Source of the DNA: JOPF136 sp963773835
GTDB lineage: Bacteria > Acidobacteriota > Terriglobia > Acidiferrales > UBA7541
Direction of reading: 5' to 3'
Assembly (NCBI GenBank): GCA_963773835.1
Contig: CAVZCQ010000003.1
Coordinates: 186,001 to 250,000, forward strand
DNA length: 64,000 nt
The notes beneath the pieces were generated by a model. The model ran no database searches. It was not told where the DNA came from and saw nothing but the letters and a program-made list of their open reading frames with translations. The stretch's first letter is position 1, and every line of letters starts with the position of its first letter. Of the stretch, positions 35,052 through 43,289 are shown in pieces. The position numbers and the translations under genes were made by a program.

Positions 35052-35555
35052 TCAGACCCGAACAATTTCAATCGCCCAATGGGCTTTGGCAACTTTCGTC
35101 CGCGCCCGGGTAGCCATTCCGTCCGTTCCGACAAAGTAGTATCTGCGACCCTCCATTCGGCTGAGCTTCTCCAGGGTTTCCCTCATTCTCTGGTCTACCG
35201 TTCCTTTGGGGCTCTCGGACGCAGACGCCTCAGCGGACAGCACTATCCTGCCATCCAGGCTCCCTCTCAGGTCCGGCTCATTCGCACCCCCGGTCTGACG
35301 AGGATTCCACTCCCAGTCGACCTCGGAGCCGAGGCCATTCTCATGTAGCCACTTAAGCGCTCGCAGTATCAAATATTCATGTTGAATTTGGTTTAGGTCC
35401 TCATAGACCGAAAACCGGATTTCTCTTAGTCGCTCGCTCCCCTCGTCCACGCCCGTCACATCCCCTGCGGATAGATGCCTAATCCTCGACAGCGTATCCT
35501 GCATGTCTTTGAGCACCTTTGCCTCAGCCCTCGCGCCACTAGCTATCTTCTCCAT
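35052..35555 (-). CDS. Uncharacterised protein, possible restriction-nuclease fold
   Basis: 167 residues of no family I can name. The N-terminal half is helical. The region GGANEPDLRGSLDGRIVLSAEASA looks like the P-D...E-x-x core strand pair of PD-(D/E)XK nucleases, but the Lys expected after the Glu is not there (AEAS); a Lys follows in SPKG. It lies 6 bp after the DUF6946-like gene in the same operon. Convergent with the PLD operon. The nuclease call is tentative. Confidence 0.6.
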   Translation of the reverse strand: MEKIASGARAEAKVLKDMQDTLSRIRHLSAGDVTGVDEGSERLREIRFSVYEDLNQIQHEYLILRALKWLHENGLGSEVDWEWNPRQTGGANEPDLRGSLDGRIVLSAEASASESPKGTVDQRMRETLEKLSRMEGRRYYFVGTDGMATRARTKVAKAHWAIEIVRV

Positions 35556-35561
35556 AGCATT

Positions 35562-36257
35562 TCATTGACTCCCCGTCGCCCTCTTTAGAAATGAAAAGTC
35601 ACCAGTCACCCAGACCCCGAGGAGCGGGGTGCCCGCCCCGCGGGTGAGGAGCTGAACCTTGTCCCGTTCAGCCTGGACCCCGAAGAGACTTACAAACCGC
35701 TCGTAATCCGGCCACCCAGTACCCCGTACACTGAAGGAATGGACAAGAACGACGGCCGCGGCCGCGCGATATTGCTCGCCGGTGATGACCGCCGAAGCAG
35801 CGCGATGGAGGAGCTGGTAGCGAGTCCCGCCGCTGGGGAGCGCGGCAATCTGCAACGTGTGCAACAGGAATCCAAGGCGCTCCTCTTTACCCGGCGAGGC
35901 ATCGGTACGCCACTCATCGAGTGTCGGACCAAAGGATTCATCCACTTTGCCCTCGACCATCATGCTGACAGTCCCGGCGGATGAACGGGCAAGAACAAAA
36001 ATGTCATTCTGTGAAGCTCGCCCACCTCCTGGCAGAGGCACCTTGAACTCTGGCACTGCCAACACCGGAGTCAGATTCGCAAGCAAGTGCTCAGTCGTTC
36101 GCCCGAACACCGCTGAAACTTCTCTTGGAAATCCTTCTGAAGCTTCCCAGCATTCCGCCAAGGTGCGGGCCGAATATCCTGAGCGCCACTGTTTCTCAGG
36201 GTCGGCCAGGAGTTTCTTCCAGTCGTCAGGTCCGGATGTCAAAAGGATGCGCGGCAT
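35562..36257 (-). CDS. DUF6946-like protein with PD-(D/E)XK-type motif
   Basis: 231 residues. The N-terminal part GPDDWKKLLADPEKQWRSGY, with SARTLAECWE, matches a family of standalone uncharacterised proteins that I associate with DUF6946. A nuclease-like core is visible: NDIFVLARSSAGTVSMMVEGKVDESFG, where D (80s) and E-x-K lie on adjacent strands. It could be a DNA endonuclease of a small defence module. First gene of a two-gene minus-strand operon. The family name is from memory; the motif is seen directly. Confidence 0.65.
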   Translation of the reverse strand: MPRILLTSGPDDWKKLLADPEKQWRSGYSARTLAECWEASEGFPREVSAVFGRTTEHLLANLTPVLAVPEFKVPLPGGGRASQNDIFVLARSSAGTVSMMVEGKVDESFGPTLDEWRTDASPGKEERLGFLLHTLQIAALPSGGTRYQLLHRAASAVITGEQYRAAAAVVLVHSFSVRGTGWPDYERFVSLFGVQAERDKVQLLTRGAGTPLLGVWVTGDFSFLKRATGSQ

Positions 36258-37071
36258 AATGTTCCTCCAGCACTCCCCCTACCGCATGCACTCCCGCCTT
36301 CGACTCCGCGCTAAGCCAACAAATAATACGTCACCGAGACGGAGGGATGGCAAACCGACGGCGATAGGCAGCGATTTTCCCTATTGCATCTGCTCGCTAA
36401 CTATGCTATACGTCCACGAGTGGTTACTGCTCATGAGACGCGCCGCAGCGATCCGCGCCGGGGAGGGGCCTGCTCCGACGTAACACTGTAACACCCGCTG
36501 AGTCAGCCGCTAGGAAGCTCACTTCGCCTCACCCGCAAGTCGCTTCTTTTCAAGGGCCCGCAGAGAGTTCGCACCATGATCACGACCCAGTCCCATCAAC
36601 CAATTTTCAGTGAGGCCTTCGCACCCCGAATCAGCTCCAACTCTTGTGGAATCAGGAGACTGCACACTCCGCCACAAATCCCCAAAACCTCCCGCCTTAG
36701 TTCTCAAGGGTTTGTGAACTCAATTTCTTCCATCTCCCGTTTTATCAGGCGTTTGCGCATTCCCAGGGGTAGGGGGTGGTATGCCGCAGTTGAACCGAAA
36801 ACCCCTGTTTCTATCTCATTTATTATCAAGAGTTTGTGCAAGTGCTATGCCAATAACCAGCCTGTTTTCAGTGGTTTGAGCAAATTTGAGGGGGAGGGGG
36901 AGATTCCCCGTGGTAAAAGCGAAACGAATGGACTTTGCCTTTCCCTCTTTCCCCCTCCGACCGAGTTTCGTCCCGAACCTTCGGGATCGAGTTTCGCCTT
37001 CCATCCCCCACTTCCATATTGGAGTTTGAGGCTTCCGCCGGCCGCAGCTACACTGCCCGCGAGGTAACACC
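36258..37071. other. Gene-free region of the accessory island
   Basis: 814 bp with several open frames but none with recognisable protein features. The right part has a spaced repeat (36703-36883), a G-rich run (GAGGGGGAGGGGGAG at 36889) and an inverted CCCGAACCTTCGGG (36972). It probably contains degenerate intergenic repeat DNA. It separates the nuclease cluster from the PLP-enzyme gene. Confidence 0.5.
36703..36883. repeat. Spaced imperfect direct repeat, about 40-bp period
   Basis: The motif TCA-R-G-N-GTTTG-N-G (with CA or AA after it) occurs at 36704, 36745, 36825 and 36866: TCAAGGGTTTGTG, TCAGGCGTTTGCG, TCAAGAGTTTGTG and TCAGTGGTTTGAG. Three of the gaps are 41, 80 and 41 bp. Spacers do not match each other. 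This is not a CRISPR array (repeat too short and imperfect). Confidence 0.5.
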
Positions 37072-38316
37072 ATGAATATCGAAACCATTGCCGTCCACGC
37101 GGGAGCCGAGCCGGACCCGGCAACCGGAGCGATTGCTCCGCCGATCCACCTTTCCACCACGTTTGAACACGGCCCGGCCACGGAAATCCTGCACGGATAC
37201 ACCTACGTGCGGGACGAGAACCCCACGCAGGACCGTCTGGAAGCTGCGCTGGCACAACTGGAATGCGCGCGGTTCGGCAAACCCGGGCAGGAATTGGAAC
37301 AGATAAAGGACATTGGCCCTTCGACTCGCTCAGGGCAGGCAGGATCAGCATCCTGCTCGGATGCTGACAAGGCGAGAGAAGCTACGACCGGCGCGCTTGC
37401 CTTTGCCTCCGGGATGGGCGCGGCTGCGGCGCTCGTCCAGTCGCTCGAGCCGGGCTCGCACGTCATCTTTCCGGAAGACGTGTACGTGCACGTGCGCCTG
37501 GCGCAGCAAGACTATCTGCCGAAGTGGGCGATAGCAGCAACGGTTGTAAACATGGAGAATCCGGAGGCGGTTGCGCGCGCCATCCGTCCCGAGACAAAAC
37601 TGGTGTGGCTGGAAACACCGTCGAACCCGCGGATGAATATTGCGGATATAAAAGCCATTGTGGAGGCGGTCAGAGCAAGCAAGGCTTCTGCGGCTTTGAT
37701 ATCGGTGGACAATACGTTTGCCACGCCTGTCTTCCAGCGGCCGCTGGAGTTGGGAGCGGACATCGTGCTGCATTCGACGACGAAATACTGCAGCGGGCAC
37801 AGCGACGCGCAGGGAGGAATTCTCGTCTTAAAGAGCAAAGGGCCGCTGTATGAAAAGCTGTACCACACGCGATTGGTCCTCGGCGCGGTATGCTCTCCGT
37901 TCAACTCCTGGCTGATCCTGCGCGGACTGCGCACGCTCGCGGTGCGGATGGAACGGCACGCGGCGAATGCGATGGCGGTGGCCCGGGCGCTTGAAGGGCA
38001 GAAACGAATCGAACGGGTGTTCTATCCGGGGCTGCCGTCCCATGCAGGACATGAGGTTGCCGCACGGCAGATGAAAGGGTTTGGCGGGATGATGTCGATC
38101 CTGGTGAAGGGAGGATGGGAAGAGGCAGTGGGCGTTGCAGCCAAAGTGCGGCTCTGGCGCAATGCCACGAGCCTGGGCGGGGTGGAGAGCCTGATCGAGC
38201 ATCGCGCTTCGGCGGAAGGGCCGGGGTCCACCTCGCCGAAGAATTTGCTGCGGCTGAGCGTGGGGTTGGAGAATGCGGAAGACCTAATTGAGGATTTGAT
38301 GCAGGCGCTAGGATGA
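37072..38316 (+). CDS. Cystathionine gamma-synthase/lyase-family PLP enzyme
   Basis: 414 residues. The Cys/Met-metabolism PLP family signatures are present: TYVRDENPTQDRLE, SVDNTFATPVFQRPL (PLP-binding Asp), HSTTKYCSGHSDAQGG with catalytic-type K238, and LWRNATSLGGVESLIEHRAS at the C-terminus. It would act on homoserine- or cystathionine-type substrates. Residues about 71-104 are an insert relative to the family, coming in frame from a dispersed DNA repeat. The catalytic residues are intact, so the enzyme may still fold. Confidence 0.92.
   Translation: MNIETIAVHAGAEPDPATGAIAPPIHLSTTFEHGPATEILHGYTYVRDENPTQDRLEAALAQLECARFGKPGQELEQIKDIGPSTRSGQAGSASCSDADKAREATTGALAFASGMGAAAALVQSLEPGSHVIFPEDVYVHVRLAQQDYLPKWAIAATVVNMENPEAVARAIRPETKLVWLETPSNPRMNIADIKAIVEAVRASKASAALISVDNTFATPVFQRPLELGADIVLHSTTKYCSGHSDAQGGILVLKSKGPLYEKLYHTRLVLGAVCSPFNSWLILRGLRTLAVRMERHAANAMAVARALEGQKRIERVFYPGLPSHAGHEVAARQMKGFGGMMSILVKGGWEEAVGVAAKVRLWRNATSLGGVESLIEHRASAEGPGSTSPKNLLRLSVGLENAEDLIEDLMQALG
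37317..37390 (+). repeat. Dispersed repeat inserted in frame in the PLP-enzyme gene
   Basis: CCCTTCGACTCGCTCAGGGC (37317-37336) is the head of a repeat that occurs widely between genes in many bacteria, and it is followed by AGGATCAGCATCCTG (an inverted GGATCAGCATCC). Here it lies inside a coding sequence and is translated as GPSTRSGQAGSASCSDADKA. The reading frame stays open. Confidence 0.7.
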
Positions 38317-38363
38317 GAAAACGATTGAAAGCAAAAAGCGCCAGGAAAAGCAGGAAAAAGCAG

Positions 38364-38393
38364 ATCCCTCGTCCGCCGCGGCGGACTCGGGAT
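38364..38393. repeat. Palindromic repeat (GTCCGCCG-CGGCGGAC)
   Basis: A perfect 16-nt palindrome inside ATCCC...GGGAT ends, between the PLP enzyme and the FAD oxidase. The flanking sequence (CAGATCCCTCGTCC...CTCGGGATGACA) fits a dispersed bacterial intergenic repeat. Confidence 0.65.
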
Positions 38394-38459
38394 GACAGAC
38401 CGGGCGCATCCCGCGGCGGCGGGAGTGCGCCCCCGCGACGGTCCATCAGGCGCGGGCGG

Positions 38460-39641
38460 ATGCCTGATATTGCTGTGATCGGAGCGGGGGCGTTTGGCGG
38501 GTGGACGGCGTGGCATCTGGCGCGGCGCGGGGCGCGCGTGGCGCTGGTGGACGCGTGGGGCGCGGGGAATCCGCGGGGGACTTCGAGCGGGGAGACACGG
38601 ATCCTGCGCCTCGCCTACGGGGAGAAATCGCTCTACAGCAAATGGACGCATCGCGCGCGGGGGATCTGGCGCGCGTGCGAGGCGGAGTGGGGCGTGCCGC
38701 TGTTTGTGCCCTGCGGCATGCTGTGGATGTTCCGGGAAGACAATGCGTATTACCGGGAGAGCGTCGCGACTCTGGGCCGGCTCCGGGAGCCGTGGGAACG
38801 GCTGCCGGCGCCGGAACTCGCGCGGCGGTTTCCGCAGATTGCCATCGATGCAGACGAATTTGCGCTGTTCGAGCCCGGGAGCGGAATCGTGCGGGCGCAG
38901 CGCGCCATGCAGACGGTGGCGGCACAGGTGGCGCGGCTGGGCGGTGAGGTGCGCATCGGCTGGGTGGAAGAGGAGGGCGCGCGGTTGGCTGCCCCTCGAC
39001 GGCTCGAATCCGTCCGCGTCGCATGCGGCGGCACACGGAACGATTTACACGCCGGAGCATTCGTCTTCGCGTGCGGGCCGTGGCTGCCGCGGATGTTTCC
39101 GCGGCACCTGGGCCGCCGCATTGCGGTGACGCAGCAGGATGTATTCTACTTCGGCGCGCCGGCCGGCGACACGCGGTTCGACGCGCCGCAGATGCCGGCC
39201 TGGGCGGAATACGAAACGGAATTCTACGGCACGCCGGGATGCGACGTGTGCGGGCTGAAAGTGGCGGACAACCAGGGCGAAAGCGGATTTGACCCCACCG
39301 ACGGCGAGCGCGTGGTGCGCGCGGAAACGCTGGCGGCGGCGCGCGGCTATCTCGCCCGGCGGTTCCCGGCGATGGCAGGAGCGCCGCTGGTGCGTACGCG
39401 CGTTTGCCAGTACGAGCGGACGCCGGATTCGAACGTGGTGGTGGACCGTCATCCGGAATGGGAAAACGTGTGGCTGGCGGGAGGCGGCTCGGGACACGGA
39501 TTCAAATTCGGGCCGGCACTGGGAGAATGGCTGGCCGGACTGGTGCTGGACGGCGGGGCGGAGAAGATTCCGGCGGAGTTGCGGATAGGCGCCAGCGCGC
39601 ATCCGGAAACTGGAGAGTTGCGTGCCAAGGGCGCATACTAA
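38460..39641 (+). CDS. FAD-dependent amine oxidase (sarcosine oxidase / SolA-like)
   Basis: 393 residues from the ATG of MPDIAVIGAGAFGGWTAWHL; the frame continues upstream through repeat DNA. GAGAFGG is the FAD-binding motif and ETRILRLAYGEKSLY follows the MSOX/MTOX pattern. A Cys near the C-terminus (PGCDVCGLKV) may bind flavin covalently as in the family. GGGSGHGFKFGPALGEWLA completes the FAD site. Substrate would be an N-methylated amino acid or a related amine. Confidence 0.9.
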   Translation: MPDIAVIGAGAFGGWTAWHLARRGARVALVDAWGAGNPRGTSSGETRILRLAYGEKSLYSKWTHRARGIWRACEAEWGVPLFVPCGMLWMFREDNAYYRESVATLGRLREPWERLPAPELARRFPQIAIDADEFALFEPGSGIVRAQRAMQTVAAQVARLGGEVRIGWVEEEGARLAAPRRLESVRVACGGTRNDLHAGAFVFACGPWLPRMFPRHLGRRIAVTQQDVFYFGAPAGDTRFDAPQMPAWAEYETEFYGTPGCDVCGLKVADNQGESGFDPTDGERVVRAETLAAARGYLARRFPAMAGAPLVRTRVCQYERTPDSNVVVDRHPEWENVWLAGGGSGHGFKFGPALGEWLAGLVLDGGAEKIPAELRIGASAHPETGELRAKGAY

Positions 39642-39661
39642 AAATCGCCCAGCATGGAGAG

Positions 39662-40288
39662 ATGATGGGTCTTCCCCTCATCGGGTGTCGCGCTGCGTGG
39701 TGCGCGCTCCTGCTGGCGACGATGCTCGCGGCGGCGGGGTGCAACCGCCTGGAATACGTGAGCATGCGACCGCTGGACGATGCGGGCTTCCGCTACACCT
39801 CCATCAAACAAATCCAGGATCTGGACCCGACGAAGGCCGAACTCGAGGAGCTGGTGAAAGCTTCGAAGGGCGGGGTGTCCGAAGCGACGTGCGTGGACCT
39901 GGTGCGCATCGCGCGAGGACAGAAGCGGCACTTTGCGGAGGGCGATGCGGCTGTGGCGCTGCACGCGGCGGGAATTTCCGACGCGACGATCCTGGATCTG
40001 GCGCGGCTGAGGCAGATCGAATCGTGGTCCGGCGAGGCGGTGGCCATCCGGCTGACGGGCACGTCGGAGCGCGTGATTGTGGCCGTGGCCGGGCGGCGGG
40101 CGGCGGGCCAGCCGGTTCCGTCGGGCGCGTCGCTGGCGCGAATGAAGGACGCGGGAGTGAGCGAGGCGATGATCCTCGAGCTGGTGAACCACGGGATCAC
40201 GGATACCGACGCGGAGAGCATCGTGTTTCGGAAAAAACGCGGCTGGAAAGACGAGCAAATGCTGCGGGATTTTCCCCAGAAACCCTGA
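39662..40288 (+). CDS. Predicted lipoprotein, helical
   Basis: 208 residues from the first of two Met codons (RBS GGAGAG). A signal peptide ends in a lipobox LAAAGC. The mature protein has no known family; it contains repeated short helical units of about 35 residues, each with the pattern V/I-S-D/E-A-x-I/C-L-D/E-L (GVSEATCVDLV, GISDATILDLAR, GVSEAMILELVN, GITDTDAESIV). These resemble a helical-repeat scaffold. It precedes the next lipoprotein gene by 11 bp, so they may be co-translated. Confidence 0.75.
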   Translation: MMGLPLIGCRAAWCALLLATMLAAAGCNRLEYVSMRPLDDAGFRYTSIKQIQDLDPTKAELEELVKASKGGVSEATCVDLVRIARGQKRHFAEGDAAVALHAAGISDATILDLARLRQIESWSGEAVAIRLTGTSERVIVAVAGRRAAGQPVPSGASLARMKDAGVSEAMILELVNHGITDTDAESIVFRKKRGWKDEQMLRDFPQKP

Positions 40289-40299
40289 ACAACCGAATC

Positions 40300-41736
40300 G
40301 TGCGATGGAAAGCGCGCGCGGCTGCGGCTGTCGCGATGGCCGCTGCGGCGCTGGCTGCGGCGGGATGCAGTGTGCCGCTCGGGCCGGGATACACGATCGA
40401 GCGGCAACGGCTGGAAGCGGCTTTCGTTCGCTCGCCCGAGCCGCGCGTGGACGTGCGCGCGATCTGGCGCGTGAAGAATACAGGCGATCGGCCGCTCACC
40501 TCGCTGGACGTGGAGATTCCTGACGCGCAGACGCACGGCCTGAGCCGGCTGCGGCTGGAAAGCGACGGTACGGAAGCGGCGCCGGCGCGGAGCGCCCGCG
40601 GCAGTGCGGTGCGCATCCCGTTCGAGCAGCCGCTGGAGATCAAAGCACGGCGGGAAATTGCGGTGAGCTATTCTCTGGCCGGAGGCTCGCGCGTTGTGGC
40701 GGAGGATGCGGGGTTCGTGCTGCCGCCGGGGGATTGGGCGCCGGCGCTCCTGCCGCCGCAGGGCCAGGGCTCGTTTGCGCGAGGCAGCGACCCGCCAAAG
40801 AAATGGGAGATCACCATTCGAGTTCCGGCAAATTTCCGGGTATTCGCGAGCGGGCGCGCGCGCGGCGACAGGAAGTATGCAGCCGGCGTGGAATTCCAGT
40901 TCGAAGAGAGGCGGGGAGGTGGGCTGCCGTTTGCCATCGGAGGCGAGTATCAGGAGGAACGAGTCTCTGCGGGGGGCCACGAGGTGATTTTCTGGACGCG
41001 GCAGGCCATGCCGCAGGGACTGGCGGAGCATGTGGCGGCGACTGCCGAGCGGAGCGCTGAGTTCTACGACAGTGAATTTGGCGCGCGCGAGGCGGACGCC
41101 AGGACCCTGCGGGTGATCGAATGCGTGTCGCCAGTAGCCTGCCGGGCCGTGCCGGGAGCGGCGCTGCCCCGGCGCGAGCTGTTCACTCCGGAGTCCTGGT
41201 CGTCCGGCGTGAGGGAGATGAACCGGCAACTGGCGCGCACGTGGCTGGACTTCCGCGTGCATCCGGACTGGGGCGAGGAGCCGTATCCGATGAGCGCGCT
41301 GGCGGATTATGCGGCGGATTCGGCGGCAGCGGCGGGGCAGGGAAAAGATGCGCGCTGGCTCGTGGTTCAGGATCTGCTGGCGGAATTCGACCATCGAGAG
41401 AAGCCAGAGGCGCAGAAGGCCATCCTCAACATCCGGCTATCGGATCCCGAGGCGGTGCGGCGAGCGGCGGAATTAAAGAGCGAGATGTTCTTTTTTGCGC
41501 TGGAGGATGCGGCGGGAAGTGAGAATCTGCGCCGCGGTCTGGCGCACCTCCAGCAGGCATATGCGGGCGGGGAATGGCGCGCGGCCGATCTGCGCTCCGC
41601 CGTGGAGCAGGAAAGCGGTAAGGATCTGGCCGCGTTGTTCCGTGGCTGGCTGACGGAAACGGCCATTCCCGCGGATTTCCGCGAGCGATACGGAAGTGCA
41701 CCGGAACCCGCGCACAGCGCATCAGAGGAGCGGTGA
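40300..41736 (+). CDS. M1-peptidase-like lipoprotein lacking the zinc site
   Basis: 478 residues from a GTG (VRWKARAAAAVAMA). A lipobox LAAAGC ends the signal peptide. The N-terminal beta domain (about 40-200) and the helical domain (about 260-470) follow the M1 aminopeptidase plan. The helix that should carry H-E-x-x-H-x-W reads RQLARTW (309-315), so both His ligands and the catalytic Glu are lost while L, A and W are kept. The segment where N-E-G-F-A is expected reads MSALADYAAD. It is most likely a binding or scaffold protein. Confidence 0.72.
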   Translation: MRWKARAAAAVAMAAAALAAAGCSVPLGPGYTIERQRLEAAFVRSPEPRVDVRAIWRVKNTGDRPLTSLDVEIPDAQTHGLSRLRLESDGTEAAPARSARGSAVRIPFEQPLEIKARREIAVSYSLAGGSRVVAEDAGFVLPPGDWAPALLPPQGQGSFARGSDPPKKWEITIRVPANFRVFASGRARGDRKYAAGVEFQFEERRGGGLPFAIGGEYQEERVSAGGHEVIFWTRQAMPQGLAEHVAATAERSAEFYDSEFGAREADARTLRVIECVSPVACRAVPGAALPRRELFTPESWSSGVREMNRQLARTWLDFRVHPDWGEEPYPMSALADYAADSAAAAGQGKDARWLVVQDLLAEFDHREKPEAQKAILNIRLSDPEAVRRAAELKSEMFFFALEDAAGSENLRRGLAHLQQAYAGGEWRAADLRSAVEQESGKDLAALFRGWLTETAIPADFRERYGSAPEPAHSASEER

Positions 41737-41758
41737 TTCGGAACTGGGGGATGAGACG

Positions 41759-42715
41759 ATGAGAGACTTCCAGAGCCTCACGGAAAAAGAAATCCTGGCG
41801 CTGGCGATTGGGCTCGAGGAGGAAGACGAACGGGTGTACTCCGACTACGTGGAGGGACTGCGCCAGGACTTTCCCTCCACGGCTGCCGTGTTCGAGGAGA
41901 TGCGGAAGCAGGAAACGGGGCACCGTCAGCGGCTGATCGAGCTGTACCGGTCGCGGTTCGGGGAGCATATTCCGCTGATCCGGCGGCAGGACGTGAAAGG
42001 CTTCGTGGTCCGCCAGCCGCTGTGGCTCTCCCAGCCGCTGAACCTCGAGAAAATCCGCGGGCAGGCGAGCGCGATGGAGGTGGAGACGCGCCGGTTCTAC
42101 GAACGCGCAGCGGCGCGCGCTTCGGATGCGGGCATCCGGCAGTTGCTCGACGATCTGGCGCAGGAAGAACGCACACACGCCGAGCGGGCCGAGGAGCTCG
42201 GGCGGGAAAAGCTGGGGCAGACGGAACGGGAGAAAGAAGGGGACGCGAACCGCCGGCTCTTTGTGCTTCAGATTATTCAACCGGGGCTGGCCGGATTGAT
42301 GGACGGCTCCGTTTCGACGCTCGCCCCGGTATTCGCCGCGGCGTTTGCCACGCGCAACAGTTGGGACGCGTTCCTGGTTGGACTGGCGGCGTCGCTTGGC
42401 GCGGGAATCAGCATGGGATTCGCCGAGGCTCTCTCTGACGACGGGAGCCTGACCGGACGCGGGCGGCCGCTGCTGCGGGGCGTGGTGGAAGGGCTGATGA
42501 CCACGCTGGGCGGCATCGGGCACACGCTTCCGTACCTGATCCACGATTTTCGAGTGGCGACCGGGATCGCCGTGATGGTGGTCATCGCGGAGCTGGCCAT
42601 CATCTCGTGGATCCGCCACCGTTACATGGATACGCCGCCGTTGACCGCAGCGGTGCAGGTGGGGGTGGGCGGCGCGCTCGTCTTCCTAACCGGGATTCTG
42701 ATTGGGAGTTCGTGA
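41759..42715 (+). CDS. MbfA-like iron exporter (ferritin-like + VIT/CCC1 domain)
   Basis: 318 residues. The N-terminal 140 residues form an erythrin/ferritin-like four-helix domain with iron ligands in EEEDERVYSDY, MRKQETGHRQR, AMEVETRRFYER and QEERTHAERAEEL. The C-terminal half is a CCC1/VIT-like domain with transmembrane segments (LAGLMDGSVSTLAPVFAAAFA, SLGAGISMGFAEALS). The family exports iron and protects against peroxide. The start is the ATG of MRDFQSLTEKE; an earlier in-frame ATG exists. Confidence 0.9.
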   Translation: MRDFQSLTEKEILALAIGLEEEDERVYSDYVEGLRQDFPSTAAVFEEMRKQETGHRQRLIELYRSRFGEHIPLIRRQDVKGFVVRQPLWLSQPLNLEKIRGQASAMEVETRRFYERAAARASDAGIRQLLDDLAQEERTHAERAEELGREKLGQTEREKEGDANRRLFVLQIIQPGLAGLMDGSVSTLAPVFAAAFATRNSWDAFLVGLAASLGAGISMGFAEALSDDGSLTGRGRPLLRGVVEGLMTTLGGIGHTLPYLIHDFRVATGIAVMVVIAELAIISWIRHRYMDTPPLTAAVQVGVGGALVFLTGILIGSS

Positions 42716-42772
42716 TGCGGCGTTTTCGCGCGTGCCGGGGTTGTGCGGGAAGCGACATTGGCGGGGAGAGGA

Positions 42773-42793
42773 GCGCAGGCTGAAAGCCTGCGC
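42773..42793. repeat. Hairpin repeat (GCGCAGGCT/AGCCTGCGC)
   Basis: A perfect 9-bp stem, loop GAA, flanked by GA and CAC. It lies between the iron exporter and ridA, and is a GC-variant of the dispersed hairpin family. Confidence 0.65.
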
Positions 42794-42850
42794 CACGAGT
42801 GTGCTATCGTTTGTAAAATTCGGTGGATTCGCGGAAGGGGGAACGGAATC

Positions 42851-43228
42851 GTGAGACAGGTGATTGCAACCGACACGGCGCCGAAGGCTATCGGGCCGTA
42901 CTCGCAGGCCATCCGGTCGGCCGGGCTGCTGTTTTTGGCCGGGCAGATCCCGCTGGACCCGGCCACGATGCAAATCGTCGAAGGCGACATTGCGAAGCAG
43001 ACCGAACGGGTGCTGGAAAACATCAAAGCCATCCTGGCAGCCGCGGGCAGCTCGCTCGACCGCGTGGTGAAGACCACCGTGTTCCTGAAGGACATGAACG
43101 AATTTGCAGCGATGAATGAGGTGTACGGCAAGTATTTTCCGCAGAATCCGCCGGCGCGGTCCACGGTGGAAGCCGCGCGGCTGCCGCGCGACGCGCGCGT
43201 GGAGATTGAGGTCATCGCGCTGGCCTGA
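42851..43228 (+). CDS. ridA: RidA family reactive-imine deaminase
   Basis: 125 residues from a GTG preceded by GGAAGGGGGAACGG. Matching signatures are APKAIGPYSQAIRSAGLLFLAGQI, the substrate-binding Arg in NPPARSTVEAARLPRDARVEIEVIAL, and the conserved C-terminal Glu. RidA hydrolyses 2-aminoacrylate and related imines formed by PLP enzymes, which fits the PLP-dependent beta/gamma-elimination enzyme encoded nearby, although they are not in one operon. Confidence 0.95.
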   Translation: MRQVIATDTAPKAIGPYSQAIRSAGLLFLAGQIPLDPATMQIVEGDIAKQTERVLENIKAILAAAGSSLDRVVKTTVFLKDMNEFAAMNEVYGKYFPQNPPARSTVEAARLPRDARVEIEVIALA

Positions 43229-43289
43229 TTGGCGGAATGTAACGAACCACCCTCTCTGCCACATTCCATGGACATCGTGAGGTAACCCA

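Noticed and set aside
36519..36707. 62-codon minus-strand frame in the gene-free region
   Set aside because: It has no recognisable feature and overlaps the repeat.
36703..36883. Possible CRISPR array
   Set aside because: The repeats are only about 13 bp, imperfect, four in number, and no cas gene is near.
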